NCBI GenBank assembly: GCA_934101795.1
Contig: CAKORY010000002.1
Span: 1-64,000, forward strand
DNA length: 64,000 bases
Source of the DNA: an uncultured Bacilli bacterium
GTDB taxonomy: Bacteria > Bacillota_I > Bacilli_A > RF39 > UBA660
Direction of reading: 5' to 3'
Made by a program: the position numbers and the translations under genes. Position 1 is the first letter of the stretch; the number at the start of each line of letters is the position of its first letter. The notes below the pieces were generated by a model. That model was not told where the DNA came from, did not search any database, and was given only the letters and a program-made list of their open reading frames with translations. Positions 8,765 to 19,136 of this stretch are shown piece by piece.

Positions 8765-8790
8765 ATTAAAAACCACTGTTATAGTGGTTT
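8765..8790 (-). terminator. Terminator of the rpmH–rnpA–yidC–khpB operon
   Basis: Minus strand AAACCACT–ATAAC–AGTGGTTTTT, an 8-bp stem followed by T residues. The left arm overlaps the last codons of khpB. Confidence 0.85.
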
Positions 8791-9384
8791 AATAACGATA
8801 TGTCTGTTAGGTTCTTCCCCTTCACTTTCGGTTTTGATACCTTTGAAATCTGTTAAAGCACTATGAACTATTCTTCTTTCGTAAGATGTCATGTTGTCAA
8901 GTGCTACAGGAATATTGGTTTCTAAAACTTCTTTGGCAGTCTTTTTAGCTAACCATTCCAATCTTTTGTTATTTTTTTCTTTATAATTAGATACATCCAA
9001 ACTAAATTTGTAATATATTCCTGTTGTATTTTGAATATATTGTTTTGCTATGGTTTCTAAAGCTTTTAAAGTAGCTCCTTCTTTACCTATTAAAATGTAA
9101 TCTTTATTTGAATACATACGGATTGTTACTCTATCATCTTTAGTACTCATTTCCATTGTTACTTCAAGTCCCATGTTTTCTATAGTCTTACGTAAAAATT
9201 CCTTAATTTCATTATTAATATCTGTTTTTAAATAAGCTGTTACTTCATAGATTGTTCCTTGAAATAACTTACCTTTTTTAACAGAACTTGTGTATAAAAA
9301 TTCTTCTTTTGAAAGATTATTTTCTTCCATTAAAGCACTTAATGCTGCTTCAACTGTTTTACCTTCTTTAGTTATTTTTTCCAT
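8779..9384 (-). CDS. khpB: RNA-binding protein KhpB/Jag (Jag_N–KH–R3H)
   Basis: Cytoplasmic RNA-binding protein linked to cell elongation and division in Firmicutes. Residues 1–50 form a Jag_N domain (EKITKEGKTVEAALSALMEE), about 85–140 a KH domain with the IGKEGATL loop (the GxxG equivalent), and about 145–201 an R3H domain (MTSYERRIVHSAL, ending IKPL). The 201-residue length fits. Its start lies 17 nt inside yidC, the classical yidC–jag arrangement. Confidence 0.93.
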   Translation of the reverse strand: MEKITKEGKTVEAALSALMEENNLSKEEFLYTSSVKKGKLFQGTIYEVTAYLKTDINNEIKEFLRKTIENMGLEVTMEMSTKDDRVTIRMYSNKDYILIGKEGATLKALETIAKQYIQNTTGIYYKFSLDVSNYKEKNNKRLEWLAKKTAKEVLETNIPVALDNMTSYERRIVHSALTDFKGIKTESEGEEPNRHIVIKPL

Positions 9385-10390
9385 ACTTCATACCTTCTTT
9401 CTTAACTAATTTATCTTTAATTTTATCTTTTTTATTAGTTAAGTCTTTATTATTAACTTTATTCATTATTATATTTTGTACTGCGATGAATGCATAAGTT
9501 ACAATCCAGTAGAATGCTAATGCTGTTGGAAGTGTAAGTGATGCATAAGTTATTACAACTAACATTACATATAACATGATTTTCATTTGTTTTGCTGCTT
9601 CAGGTGATTGATTTCCTGCTTGTGACATTGTTTGTTTAAATGAGAAATATGTTGATACTGCGATTAATATAAGTAATAATAAGTATAGGTAATTTCCGGT
9701 TTTTATACCTACGAGTGGTGTCATACCTAAATTGAATGTTAATAGACTTTCTTCATAAATAGCTGGTGTTCTATATATAGCTTGTAAGAATGCAAAGAAT
9801 AATGGAAGTTGAATAAATGCCATTAAGCATCCAACCATTGGATTTACTTTATATTTCTTGTAAATCATCATTGTTTCTTGACTTTTAGCCATTAAAGATT
9901 CATTATCAGTTCTATTACGATATTTTCTTTCTAATTTTTCAAGTTCAGGCCCAGCTTTTTTCATATTCATTGTTTGTTTTGTACTCTTGATTGTAAATGG
10001 AAGTAAAATTAATCTTATGGCAAGACCTATAAGTATTAAAGATACACCTAAGTTACCTACTAGTTTACCTAATACCAATATTAAATATGCTAAAGGTTTA
10101 ACAAATAAGAATTCCCATAAACCAGAAGATTCATTTGATGTAATTTTAAAATCAGTACATGCTGGTAAATCTTTAAAATCTATATTTAATTGGTCACTAT
10201 ATTCCTTATATATATTATAAAGCTCGCTATCTTTTTCTGGTAAACATAGTATATCTTTTTCAAGCATTTGACCTGTTTCTTCATATGTTACTATTTTTTT
10301 ATCTTTATCTTGAATATATTTACTATTTCCACACCCACTTGTTAAAAGTAACACAAATATTAAACTTGCTATTTTTAATTTATTTTTCAT
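9368..10390 (-). CDS. yidC: YidC/OxaI membrane protein insertase (lipoprotein type)
   Basis: Inserts and folds membrane proteins with or without SecYEG. A lipoprotein signal (hydrophobic 8–16, lipobox LTSGC with Cys20) is followed by an extracytoplasmic region and five membrane segments from about residue 95. The segment LLPFTIKSTKQTMNMKK carries the conserved polar region between TM1 and TM2. The tail is rich in Lys. Operon order rpmH–rnpA–yidC–khpB is conserved; its start overlaps rnpA by 4 nt. Confidence 0.96.
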   Translation of the reverse strand: MKNKLKIASLIFVLLLTSGCGNSKYIQDKDKKIVTYEETGQMLEKDILCLPEKDSELYNIYKEYSDQLNIDFKDLPACTDFKITSNESSGLWEFLFVKPLAYLILVLGKLVGNLGVSLILIGLAIRLILLPFTIKSTKQTMNMKKAGPELEKLERKYRNRTDNESLMAKSQETMMIYKKYKVNPMVGCLMAFIQLPLFFAFLQAIYRTPAIYEESLLTFNLGMTPLVGIKTGNYLYLLLLILIAVSTYFSFKQTMSQAGNQSPEAAKQMKIMLYVMLVVITYASLTLPTALAFYWIVTYAFIAVQNIIMNKVNNKDLTNKKDKIKDKLVKKEGMKYGKNN

Positions 10391-10716
10391 GAATTTCCTT
10401 TCTTTAGTGTATTTATTAAATCTGTTTCTAATTCACTAAATGAAGCATTATTTGCTTCCTTTTTAATCATTATAATATAATTATTGTTATTTTTAAAGAG
10501 AAATCTGTTTTTATCTACAATATTTCTAAATTGTCGTTTAAATTTATTTCTAACTACGGCATTACCTAGTTTTTTACCTACTGCTATACCAAAGTTTGAT
10601 TTGTCAAAGTCTTTGCTTTTAAAAAATATATAAATATATTTTCCTTTTAGTCTATTTCCTTTGTTTATAATCTCATTAAATTCTTCATGAGATTTTACCA
10701 TTTCATATCTTTTCAT
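10387..10716 (-). CDS. rnpA: Ribonuclease P protein component
   Basis: Protein subunit of RNase P, which matures the 5' end of tRNAs. The RNR-type motif appears as GNAVVRNKFKRQFRN (about 58–72), and a YIYIFFK strand and FGIAVGKKLG precede it. At 109 residues it has the family length. It follows rpmH by 37 nt, with a hairpin between the two. Confidence 0.95.
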   Translation of the reverse strand: MKRYEMVKSHEEFNEIINKGNRLKGKYIYIFFKSKDFDKSNFGIAVGKKLGNAVVRNKFKRQFRNIVDKNRFLFKNNNNYIIMIKKEANNASFSELETDLINTLKKGNS

Positions 10717-10728
10717 AAATTGTTTAGG

Positions 10729-10755
10729 AAAAAAACCACATTAAAGTGGTTTTTT
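10729..10755 (-). terminator. Hairpin between rpmH and rnpA (attenuator)
   Basis: Minus strand AACCAC–TTTAAT–GTGGTTTTTTT directly after the rpmH stop. It is a textbook intrinsic terminator, yet rnpA follows with no promoter of its own that I can see. It probably attenuates, giving far more L34 than RnpA. Confidence 0.75.
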
Positions 10756-10876
10756 ACTTACATAAAACTTTACGTCCTTTTCTACGACGATTTTTTAAAA
10801 TATCAGTTTCTTTACGAGCAAAAAATCCATGTTTCTTTGCTGCTTTTCTTTTATTTGGTTGATATGTTCTTTTCAT
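10754..10876 (-). CDS. rpmH: 50S ribosomal protein L34
   Basis: A 40-residue basic protein that begins [20 protein letters not shown] and contains RRRKGRKV, the L34 signature. It is about four residues shorter than the usual 44, with the middle (ETDILKN) reduced, and ends LCK. An AAGGAGA site precedes the ATG, and the strongest promoter of the region (10911–10940) drives it. Confidence 0.96.
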   Translation of the reverse strand: MKRTYQPNKRKAAKKHGFFARKETDILKNRRRKGRKVLCK

Positions 10877-10910
10877 AATATAATTTCTCCTTTTCTTTAA
10901 TAGCGTTATT

Positions 10911-10940
10911 ATTATAATATTAATTTAGTGAATAAGTCAA
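10911..10940 (-). promoter_or_regulatory. rpmH operon promoter
   Basis: Minus strand -35 TTGACT (10940–10935), 18-bp spacer, -10 TATAAT (10916–10911). The TTTTTCTTGACTT around the -35 repeats that of the left-edge promoter at 71–100. Confidence 0.85.
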
Positions 10941-10980
10941 GAAAAATTGCTTTTTATTGGATTAAAAGTGTCTAATTTTG

Positions 10981-11676
10981 CTAAAACTTTGTCTTTTTTT
11001 CATAGTTAGTGTGTATTAAAGTTCTATTTATTACAACATCCGGAGTTTTTCTAGATAATGTTAAAGTATGTGTTTCCTCAACAATTTTTCTCTTAAAGGA
11101 TGGTTTTGATTCAATAATGTTTGAATTATATTTAAATCCTTTATATTGGTTTATTTCTAGTGATTTAAATATGATATTGCTTGATAAGGTACTTATTTGT
11201 TTTCTTTTTTCAATCACTTCTACTAGATATTCCGGAAGTGGGATTTCATTTAAATAAGGTTCACCATAACTAAATATTGAAATTTCAAATGGATTTTCAT
11301 AATCTGTACTCTTTTCAATGTTAAAAAGTTTAAATATTTCTTGTTTAGATGGTTCTTTACTTGGTATCAATAAACTAGATATGCATGTACTAACGCTTTT
11401 ACATTCTTGGTTTTCTGCAAAACTAATGATACGTACACTTTGTATCTTTTTTAGTGCCTCAGATACTTTCTCATATATATTAAAGATGGCTGCTTCATAA
11501 AAGAGTTTATCATTTAGAATTGATGATTTATTTTTACTTTTAAGATAGTATTTTAAAAATGAAAATTTTAAATTTATAAGAGATTGTAAATATTCATATT
11601 CTTCATTTGTTAGTCTTGATTTATTTTGTTCAATTAAATCTTCAAGAGCTTTTTTGCTTGCTATAAAATTGGTCAT
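10981..11676 (-). CDS. Unknown protein, 231 residues
   Basis: No family recognised. It has no signal peptide or membrane segment. The first 90 residues are helix-rich (NEEYEYLQSLINLKFSFLKYY, then IYEKVSEALKKIQS); the middle has strand-like segments around IISFAENQE and FEISIFSYG, and the C-terminus is basic. It starts with ATG after AAAGGAGTG (7–8 nt spacing), a strong site. It lies alone between rpmH and the phosphoesterase, both on the same strand, and codon use is like its neighbours. Confidence 0.7.
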   Translation of the reverse strand: MTNFIASKKALEDLIEQNKSRLTNEEYEYLQSLINLKFSFLKYYLKSKNKSSILNDKLFYEAAIFNIYEKVSEALKKIQSVRIISFAENQECKSVSTCISSLLIPSKEPSKQEIFKLFNIEKSTDYENPFEISIFSYGEPYLNEIPLPEYLVEVIEKRKQISTLSSNIIFKSLEINQYKGFKYNSNIIESKPSFKRKIVEETHTLTLSRKTPDVVINRTLIHTNYEKKTKF

Positions 11677-11724
11677 AGTATCACTCCTTTTAAAGTTAAT
11701 AGCTATTTTAACATATGTTTTTGA

Positions 11725-12543
11725 TTATTCAACTATTTTAGGAAGATTATAGATAAACTTAAACTTATAAAAATTATTTTTCATACTTTTGCTATAGTCA
11801 TAACTTCTTGAAAATTTTACGTTATAATTTACTCCATATTTAAGCATATATAGAACTATGTTTGTCCATTCAGGAAATTCTTCGTAATATTTGCTTTTTA
11901 AATAGTAGTCTTTTACTTCATCAAAGTTATATGGTAATTCTATTTGTTCATAAAGGGCTAAATCATTATTTAAAGTAAGTATACCAAAGGTTGTTACACA
12001 TTTTTTTCCTATGAAACAATTTATAGCACCGGAGTTTAAAAATAACTTATTTTGATATACAGTATTAAAATATTCGTGAGTATGGGCAAATAAATAAATA
12101 TCTGCTGGATAATCAGTTATCAATTTTTTAAAAGTATCGGTTGATTTTGCATTTATTAAATCACGAGATTTATATGGACTTCCGTGTGACATGCATATTT
12201 TATGACCTTTAATTTCTGTAATTTTTGTTGTTGATAAGTTTTTGATAAATTCTAAATTTTCTTTTGTTAAATTTTTATATGTATAATATAAAGGATACAT
12301 TTTTTCATTTAAATTGCTTAAGTCTGTTGAAATATTTAAAATGGATTCTTCACGATTACCTAATATTATTTCACATGGTAAAGTTTTTAATATATCAATT
12401 ATTTTATTATCGTCTGGTCCATCTGTTAGAAAATCACCACATATTAAATATTTAGAGATATTTTTATCCCTAAGATATGCTAAAGCTTTATTTAGTAAAT
12501 AAAGGTTTCCGTGTATATCATTTAATATTGCTACTTTTTCCAT
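11725..12543 (-). CDS. Calcineurin-like metallophosphoesterase
   Basis: Cytoplasmic binuclear-metal phosphoesterase. All core motifs are present: NDIHGN (about 8–13), CGDFLTDG (about 35–42), LGNREE (about 61), MSHGSP (about 118) and AHTHE (about 152), giving the D-x-H, GD, GNR/H and GHTH metal ligands. The 120-residue C-terminal part (YLKSKYYEEFPEWTNIVL) is helical and not part of the catalytic core. The substrate is unknown. It is the last leftward gene before oriC and has an extended -10 (TGGTATAAT) just upstream. Confidence 0.88.
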   Translation of the reverse strand: MEKVAILNDIHGNLYLLNKALAYLRDKNISKYLICGDFLTDGPDDNKIIDILKTLPCEIILGNREESILNISTDLSNLNEKMYPLYYTYKNLTKENLEFIKNLSTTKITEIKGHKICMSHGSPYKSRDLINAKSTDTFKKLITDYPADIYLFAHTHEYFNTVYQNKLFLNSGAINCFIGKKCVTTFGILTLNNDLALYEQIELPYNFDEVKDYYLKSKYYEEFPEWTNIVLYMLKYGVNYNVKFSRSYDYSKSMKNNFYKFKFIYNLPKIVE

Positions 12544-12591
12544 TTTACATCTTAACCATTATACCATATAATTTTGTTAATAACTAGTTAT

Positions 12592-12876
12592 TTTTGTGGA
12601 TTGTGGATAATTTGTTGATAACTATTAAAAATTATTAACAAAATTAACAACATTTTATCAAAACTTGGGTTGTTGATATGATGTTAGTAAGTATAGAGTT
12701 AACAATATTTTGTTGATAGTGTTGATAACATGCTAGAATAGGCATATCTTTGGGATATTTTAAGTGGATAATTTTGGGGATTAAAAAAAAGTTATCAAAA
12801 TTGCAAATTTACTCTTTTATTTTTTGTCAAAATGGGTTAAAATTTAGTTAGGAAATTTAGTTAGCGGGGTGAGGTT
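12592..12876. other. oriC, upstream DnaA-box cluster
   Basis: Non-coding region between the phosphoesterase and dnaA. It contains a perfect DnaA box (TGTGGATAA, 12602–12610), one-mismatch boxes TGTTGATAA at 12613–12621 and 12720–12728, AGTGGATAA at 12763–12771, and weaker TGTTGATAT/G at 12671 and 12711. All of these point the same way; a weaker TTATCAAAA at 12792 points the other way. The strand switch of genes, the position next to dnaA and the box density mark this as the origin (the incA/B-type cluster of Bacillus). Confidence 0.9.
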
Positions 12877-14220
12877 TTGAAAACTGATAATCTTTTTTTA
12901 CGTTTTTTAAATGATATTCAAACTCAAGTTAGTCAGAATGCTTATACTATATGGTTTTCAAAACTAGAGCTATTATCTATTGTTAACAATGTAGTAACAA
13001 TAAAAGTTCCAATGGAAATTCATAAACAAATGCTATCTGTAACTTATGGGGAAATTATTGATGATGCTTTTTTTGCAATGACTGGAATGCATTATACATT
13101 TAAATATATTACGGAAGATGAAGTGGATAATTTTGTTGAACCGGTTGCTCCGGAAGAAACTACGGAGATGGAAATAGAGTGGAATACTAATTTAAATCCT
13201 AAGTTTACTTTTGATAATTATGTAGTTGGAAACTCAAATAGACTTGCTTTTGTAGCGGCGAGAGCTGTTGCAGAGGCACCTGGTACTATTCATAATCCAT
13301 TATTTATATATGGAAGAAGTGGGATAGGGAAAACTCATTTGATGCAAGCTATTGGTAATTATATAAAAGATCATTCTAAATTAAAGGTATTATATACCAC
13401 AAGTAATGAGTTTAGAGATGAATTTACAGGAATTGCAACAAGTAATAATAAGATAGGTTATGCTAATGATTTTAAGAATAAATATAGAAATGTAGATGTT
13501 CTTATTATAGATGATATACAGTTTCTGGTAGAAGCTGAGAAAACTCAACAAGAGTTTTTCCATACATTTAATGCTCTTCATCAAGCTAATAAACAAATTA
13601 TTATAAGTAGTGATAAGAGTCCAGATGACCTTAAGAAAATAGAAGAGCGGCTTAGAAGTAGGTTTATGTGGGGACTTCCTGTTGATATTTATCCTCCAGA
13701 TTTTAACTTAAGATGTGATATAATAAGGTCGAAGGTTAAAAATACAAGTATTGAGGATAAGTTAAATGAAGATGTAATAGAATATATTGCAAATTCATGT
13801 GTCAATGATGTAAGGCATATTGAAGGAACTATAAATAGATTGCTAGCTTACACAGCAATGATGGTTCCCGATAAAATAACCCTCGATTTTGCTAATGAAG
13901 CACTTAATGATTATGTTAATACTAACATATTTATCAACAATTCAATTGCTTCAATACAAAGTGCTGTTGCGGAATACTTTAAAATATCGGTTGATGATTT
14001 AAAAAGTAAGCGAAGAACTAATACAGTTGTAAGGCCAAGACATATAGCAATGTACCTTTGCAGAGTGGAAACAGATGAGAATTTACAGAAAATTGGCCTT
14101 GAGTTTGGGGGAAGAGATCATTCAACAGTATCTACTGCTATTGATAAGATAAAAGAAGAGTTAGAAACTAATCCTAATCTTAATAATATGCTAAAAGAAA
14201 TTAAAATGAAGTTACAATAA
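12877..14220 (+). CDS. dnaA: Chromosomal replication initiator DnaA
   Basis: AAA+ ATPase that binds DnaA boxes and melts oriC. Domain I covers residues 1–75, domain II is very short (acidic, EETTEMEIEW), and domain III has Walker A GRSGIGKTH (about 145–153) and Walker B VLIIDDIQF. Domain IV ends with the signature GGRDHSTVSTA. The TTG start follows GGGGTGAGG. Its length of 447 is normal. Confidence 0.98.
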   Translation: MKTDNLFLRFLNDIQTQVSQNAYTIWFSKLELLSIVNNVVTIKVPMEIHKQMLSVTYGEIIDDAFFAMTGMHYTFKYITEDEVDNFVEPVAPEETTEMEIEWNTNLNPKFTFDNYVVGNSNRLAFVAARAVAEAPGTIHNPLFIYGRSGIGKTHLMQAIGNYIKDHSKLKVLYTTSNEFRDEFTGIATSNNKIGYANDFKNKYRNVDVLIIDDIQFLVEAEKTQQEFFHTFNALHQANKQIIISSDKSPDDLKKIEERLRSRFMWGLPVDIYPPDFNLRCDIIRSKVKNTSIEDKLNEDVIEYIANSCVNDVRHIEGTINRLLAYTAMMVPDKITLDFANEALNDYVNTNIFINNSIASIQSAVAEYFKISVDDLKSKRRTNTVVRPRHIAMYLCRVETDENLQKIGLEFGGRDHSTVSTAIDKIKEELETNPNLNNMLKEIKMKLQ

Positions 14221-14347
14221 TGTTGATAACTTGGGTAAAAAAAATACAGAAATTTAAGGAAAAATAGTAAATAATAGTGGTTATCCACATTAATAACACC
14301 ACTAATAAATAATAATAATATAAACATAAAGAAAGAAGGAATAAAAA
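14221..14347. other. dnaA–dnaN intergenic region: downstream DnaA boxes, likely unwinding element
   Basis: Holds TGTTGATAA at 14221–14229, overlapping the dnaA stop, and a perfect TTATCCACA at 14281–14289 in opposite orientation, separated and followed by almost pure AT sequence. In Bacillus the incC cluster and the DNA unwinding element lie in this gap, so this is the best candidate for the melting site. Confidence 0.75.
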
Positions 14348-15466
14348 ATGAAATGGACAATTGAAAAAAATGTAATTTTGGAGGCTTTAAATAATGTTAC
14401 TAAAGCTTTAAGTCAAAGGACTACAATACCTGTACTTAATGGGATTGTATTTGATGTTAGTGAAAAAGGAATAGAACTACTTGCTAGTGATTCAGAACTT
14501 ACTATAAAGGTTCTTATTAGTCATGAAAATATAAAGATGCTTGAAGGAAAAGGAAGAATTATTATTCAAAGTAAATATTTTGTTGATATGATAAGAAAAA
14601 TGCCTAGTGAGAATATCGATTTTGAACTTGAAGATAACCTAAAGATTAAAATAAGTACACCAAATAATCAATATAGATTAAATTGCTATAATCCAAGTGA
14701 TTATCCTAATATTAATATGGAAAAAAGTGATGATGCTATTAATATTAAGTCTGAAGTTCTTAGAGAAATAATTAATCAAACTTCTTATGCTTTATCAACA
14801 CAAGAAGTAAGACCACTTTTAACAGGTATTAATTTTAAAATAAATGGGGATATTCTAGAATGTATTTGTACAGATTCATACAGATTATCTAAGAAAAATA
14901 TTAAGTTAGATGTTCCATGTAATAAACAAGTTAATATAGTAATTCCTGGAAGAAGTATAAATGAACTTGAAAAGATAATTACTGAAGATGATAATGTTGA
15001 AATCTATGTATTTACTAACAAGATATTATTTGTTTATAAAAATATTTATGTACAAAGTAATTTGCTTAGTGGAAGTTATCCAGAAACTAGTCACTTTATT
15101 CCAAATGATTTTGCATATATGATTAATTTAAATATGAAAGAATTTTATGATGCAGTTGATAGAGCAGCTTTACTTGCTCAAAATAAGGAAAAAAATATTA
15201 TAAAGATGCATATTCAGGATAAAGATATGATTATTACTTCAACAAGTAATGAACTAGGTAATGCAGAAGAAAAATTACATATTGATAGTAATAATAAAGA
15301 AAAGATTGAAGTATCTTTCTCAAGTAAGTTTATGATGGATGCATTAAAAGTTATTAAAGAAGATAATATTTTATTACTTCTTAATACTGATGATAAGCCA
15401 ATTTTGATTAAACCAGTTACTGATGAATCACTTACTGAGCTTATTTTACCTATTAAAACATATTAA
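14348..15466 (+). CDS. dnaN: DNA polymerase III beta subunit (sliding clamp)
   Basis: Ring-shaped processivity clamp. Three similar domains of about 125 residues are seen; GLRRPLLTG-type sequence appears as VRPLLTGINF (about 156–165), and the C-terminus ends LILPIKTY, close to the usual LIMPMR. At 372 residues it is complete. A purine-rich GAAAGAAGGA site lies 7–8 nt before the ATG, and a strong terminator follows. Confidence 0.97.
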   Translation: MKWTIEKNVILEALNNVTKALSQRTTIPVLNGIVFDVSEKGIELLASDSELTIKVLISHENIKMLEGKGRIIIQSKYFVDMIRKMPSENIDFELEDNLKIKISTPNNQYRLNCYNPSDYPNINMEKSDDAINIKSEVLREIINQTSYALSTQEVRPLLTGINFKINGDILECICTDSYRLSKKNIKLDVPCNKQVNIVIPGRSINELEKIITEDDNVEIYVFTNKILFVYKNIYVQSNLLSGSYPETSHFIPNDFAYMINLNMKEFYDAVDRAALLAQNKEKNIIKMHIQDKDMIITSTSNELGNAEEKLHIDSNNKEKIEVSFSSKFMMDALKVIKEDNILLLLNTDDKPILIKPVTDESLTELILPIKTY

Positions 15467-15480
15467 TTTTAATGAAAATT

Positions 15481-15508
15481 GAACAAATTTGCGTTTGTTC
15501 TTTTTTTT
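15481..15508 (+). terminator. dnaN terminator
   Basis: GAACAAA–TTTGCG–TTTGTTC followed by eight T residues: a 7-bp stem with an ideal T-run, ending the dnaA/dnaN transcript before the ComK-like gene. Confidence 0.9.
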
Positions 15509-15540
15509 CGACAAATTTTGCACTTTCTTTGTGGTATGAT
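15507..15540 (+). promoter_or_regulatory. Promoter of the ComK-like gene with a Spo0A-box-like motif
   Basis: An extended -10 (TGGTATGAT, TATGAT at 15535–15540) has no good -35. TTCGACAAA (15507–15515) lies across the place where the -35 would be; its complement TTTGTCGAA matches the consensus Spo0A box. An activator box overlapping the -35 is the usual arrangement at Spo0A-activated promoters. The match is direct, the function is inference. Confidence 0.45.
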
Positions 15541-15567
15541 AACAAATTAATGAAGGAGGTGCTCATT

Positions 15568-15990
15568 TTGTTTAAAATTGATAAGAAAGTTCTTATGATT
15601 GATTATGATGGGCTTAATACAAATGTGACAACTACTTATGGTGATGTGATTTTTAAAGGTAATAATATTAAAAGTATTCTTAATGAAAGTTGCATAAGCT
15701 ATGGAAGTAGTTTGAATGGAAGAATAAAGGGCAGTAAATGGGCTTTAAAAAGTAAATATAAGTTGCCAATTGTAGTTAGTGAAAAAGAAAAATTAGTTTT
15801 TTTTCCTGTTAAAGAGCTGGGAAAAGAAATATGGGTTAATTTTGAAATGATTAACGATGTGAAGAGGTATAAAGATAGCGTAAAAGTGGAGTTTAAAAAT
15901 GGTTTAAAGGTAGATATAAATGTTAGTTATACTGTATTTAATAACCAAGTTTTAAAAGCCAGTAGATTGTGGATAATTTTTTTATCATAA
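15568..15990 (+). CDS. comK: ComK-family regulator
   Basis: A 140-residue protein matching the ComK family over its whole length: an N-terminal strand pair, ESCISYGSSLNGRIKGSKWA (YGSSxxGR is the hallmark, about 46–65), KLPIVVSEKEKLVFFPV, an EIWVNFEMI segment and a final VSYTVFNNQVLKAS. ComK is the competence master activator in B. subtilis; here the target genes are unknown. It occupies the slot between dnaN and recF where Bacillus has yaaA. The TTG start has a perfect AGGAGG 8 nt upstream. A perfect DnaA box (TGTGGATAA, 15968–15976) lies in its 3' end. It is shorter than B. subtilis ComK (192), lacking the C-terminal tail. Confidence 0.8.
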   Translation: MFKIDKKVLMIDYDGLNTNVTTTYGDVIFKGNNIKSILNESCISYGSSLNGRIKGSKWALKSKYKLPIVVSEKEKLVFFPVKELGKEIWVNFEMINDVKRYKDSVKVEFKNGLKVDINVSYTVFNNQVLKASRLWIIFLS

Positions 15991-16112
15991 ATGTTAATAA
16001 TAAAGTAACTTTTTCTTTAAAATAGGGCTATAATGTGATATAATTAATATGTGTATAGGTATACCAAAATAGCTTTAATTTTTAATATAGGGCTACTTAA
16101 GGGGGTAAATTG

Positions 16113-17201
16113 ATGAAAATTGATAATTTAAGTTTGACGAACTTTAGAAATTATGAAACTTTAAATATCTCTTTTGAAAACCTTAATATTATATACGGAT
16201 TAAATGGAAGTGGTAAAACTAACATTGTAGAAGCTATATATATGCTAGCACTAACTAAATCATTTAGAATAAATAATGATAAGATTATGATTAAGAAAGG
16301 AAAAATAAAGGCTAAGATTAAGGGAAATGTTTTAAAGAAAAATGATGATAATGAATTTGGTGTGGAAATAAGTAATGATGGGAAAATTGTTACTATAAAT
16401 GGAGAAAAAAAAGATAAAATTAGTGATTATGTATCAAGAATTAATGTTATTTTATTTAATCCAAGTGATACAAGATTAATAGATGATGCACCAAGTGAAA
16501 GAAGAAAAATGCTTAATATTGAAATAAGTCAGATTTATAAGGAATATTTAGTGGTTCTAACAAATTATCAACGTATTTTAAAACAGAGAAACTTTTATAT
16601 TAGGGGAATGTATATTAATGGAAGTTATACTAGTGAATATTTGGATATTTTAACTAAAAAGTTGGTAGAATATGGAAAAGTTATTAGTAAATATAGACAA
16701 GATTTTATAGATAATATAAATAAATATATTACAAGTAATTATGAGAAAATATTTGGTAGTGGAACTTTAAAAATAAGATATGTTTCAACGTTTAAAAATA
16801 AAAGTGAAGATGAATTAGTTAAGAGATTTAAAGATAATTATCAAAAGGAACTTAGTGTTGGTAAGACTTTAGAAGGAATTCATCATGATGATATTATGTT
16901 TGTTTTAGATAATAATAATTTGAAAGAATGGGGAAGTGAAGGGCAAAGAAAAAATGCTATTATTTCCTTTAAGTTAGCTGAAATTAATGTTATTAATGAT
17001 ATTAAAGGTTATTATCCAATACTTATTTTAGATGATTTGTTTAGTGAGCTAGATAAAGAAAAAATTACTAATTTATTGAGTATGCTGGATAGAAATATTC
17101 AGACGTTTATAACAACGACGGACTTAAAAAATATTGGTAAAAAAGTAATTAAAGATGCAAAAAAGATTGAAGTTTGTGATGGTATACTAAGGGAGGAGTA
17201 A
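16113..17201 (+). CDS. recF: DNA replication and repair protein RecF
   Basis: SMC-like ATPase that loads RecA at gaps. Walker A YGLNGSGKTNIVEAI lies at about 30–44, the signature region near 265–275 reads WGSEGQRKN, and Walker B LILDDLFSELD is at about 308–318. Its length of 362 is normal. The ATG at 16113 follows GGGGG by 7 nt; a TTG directly before it is also possible. gyrB starts 3 nt after the stop, giving a recF–gyrB–gyrA operon. Confidence 0.96.
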   Translation: MKIDNLSLTNFRNYETLNISFENLNIIYGLNGSGKTNIVEAIYMLALTKSFRINNDKIMIKKGKIKAKIKGNVLKKNDDNEFGVEISNDGKIVTINGEKKDKISDYVSRINVILFNPSDTRLIDDAPSERRKMLNIEISQIYKEYLVVLTNYQRILKQRNFYIRGMYINGSYTSEYLDILTKKLVEYGKVISKYRQDFIDNINKYITSNYEKIFGSGTLKIRYVSTFKNKSEDELVKRFKDNYQKELSVGKTLEGIHHDDIMFVLDNNNLKEWGSEGQRKNAIISFKLAEINVINDIKGYYPILILDDLFSELDKEKITNLLSMLDRNIQTFITTTDLKNIGKKVIKDAKKIEVCDGILREE

Positions 17202-19127
<1,926 letters not shown>

Positions 19128-19136
19128 GAGGTTAAT

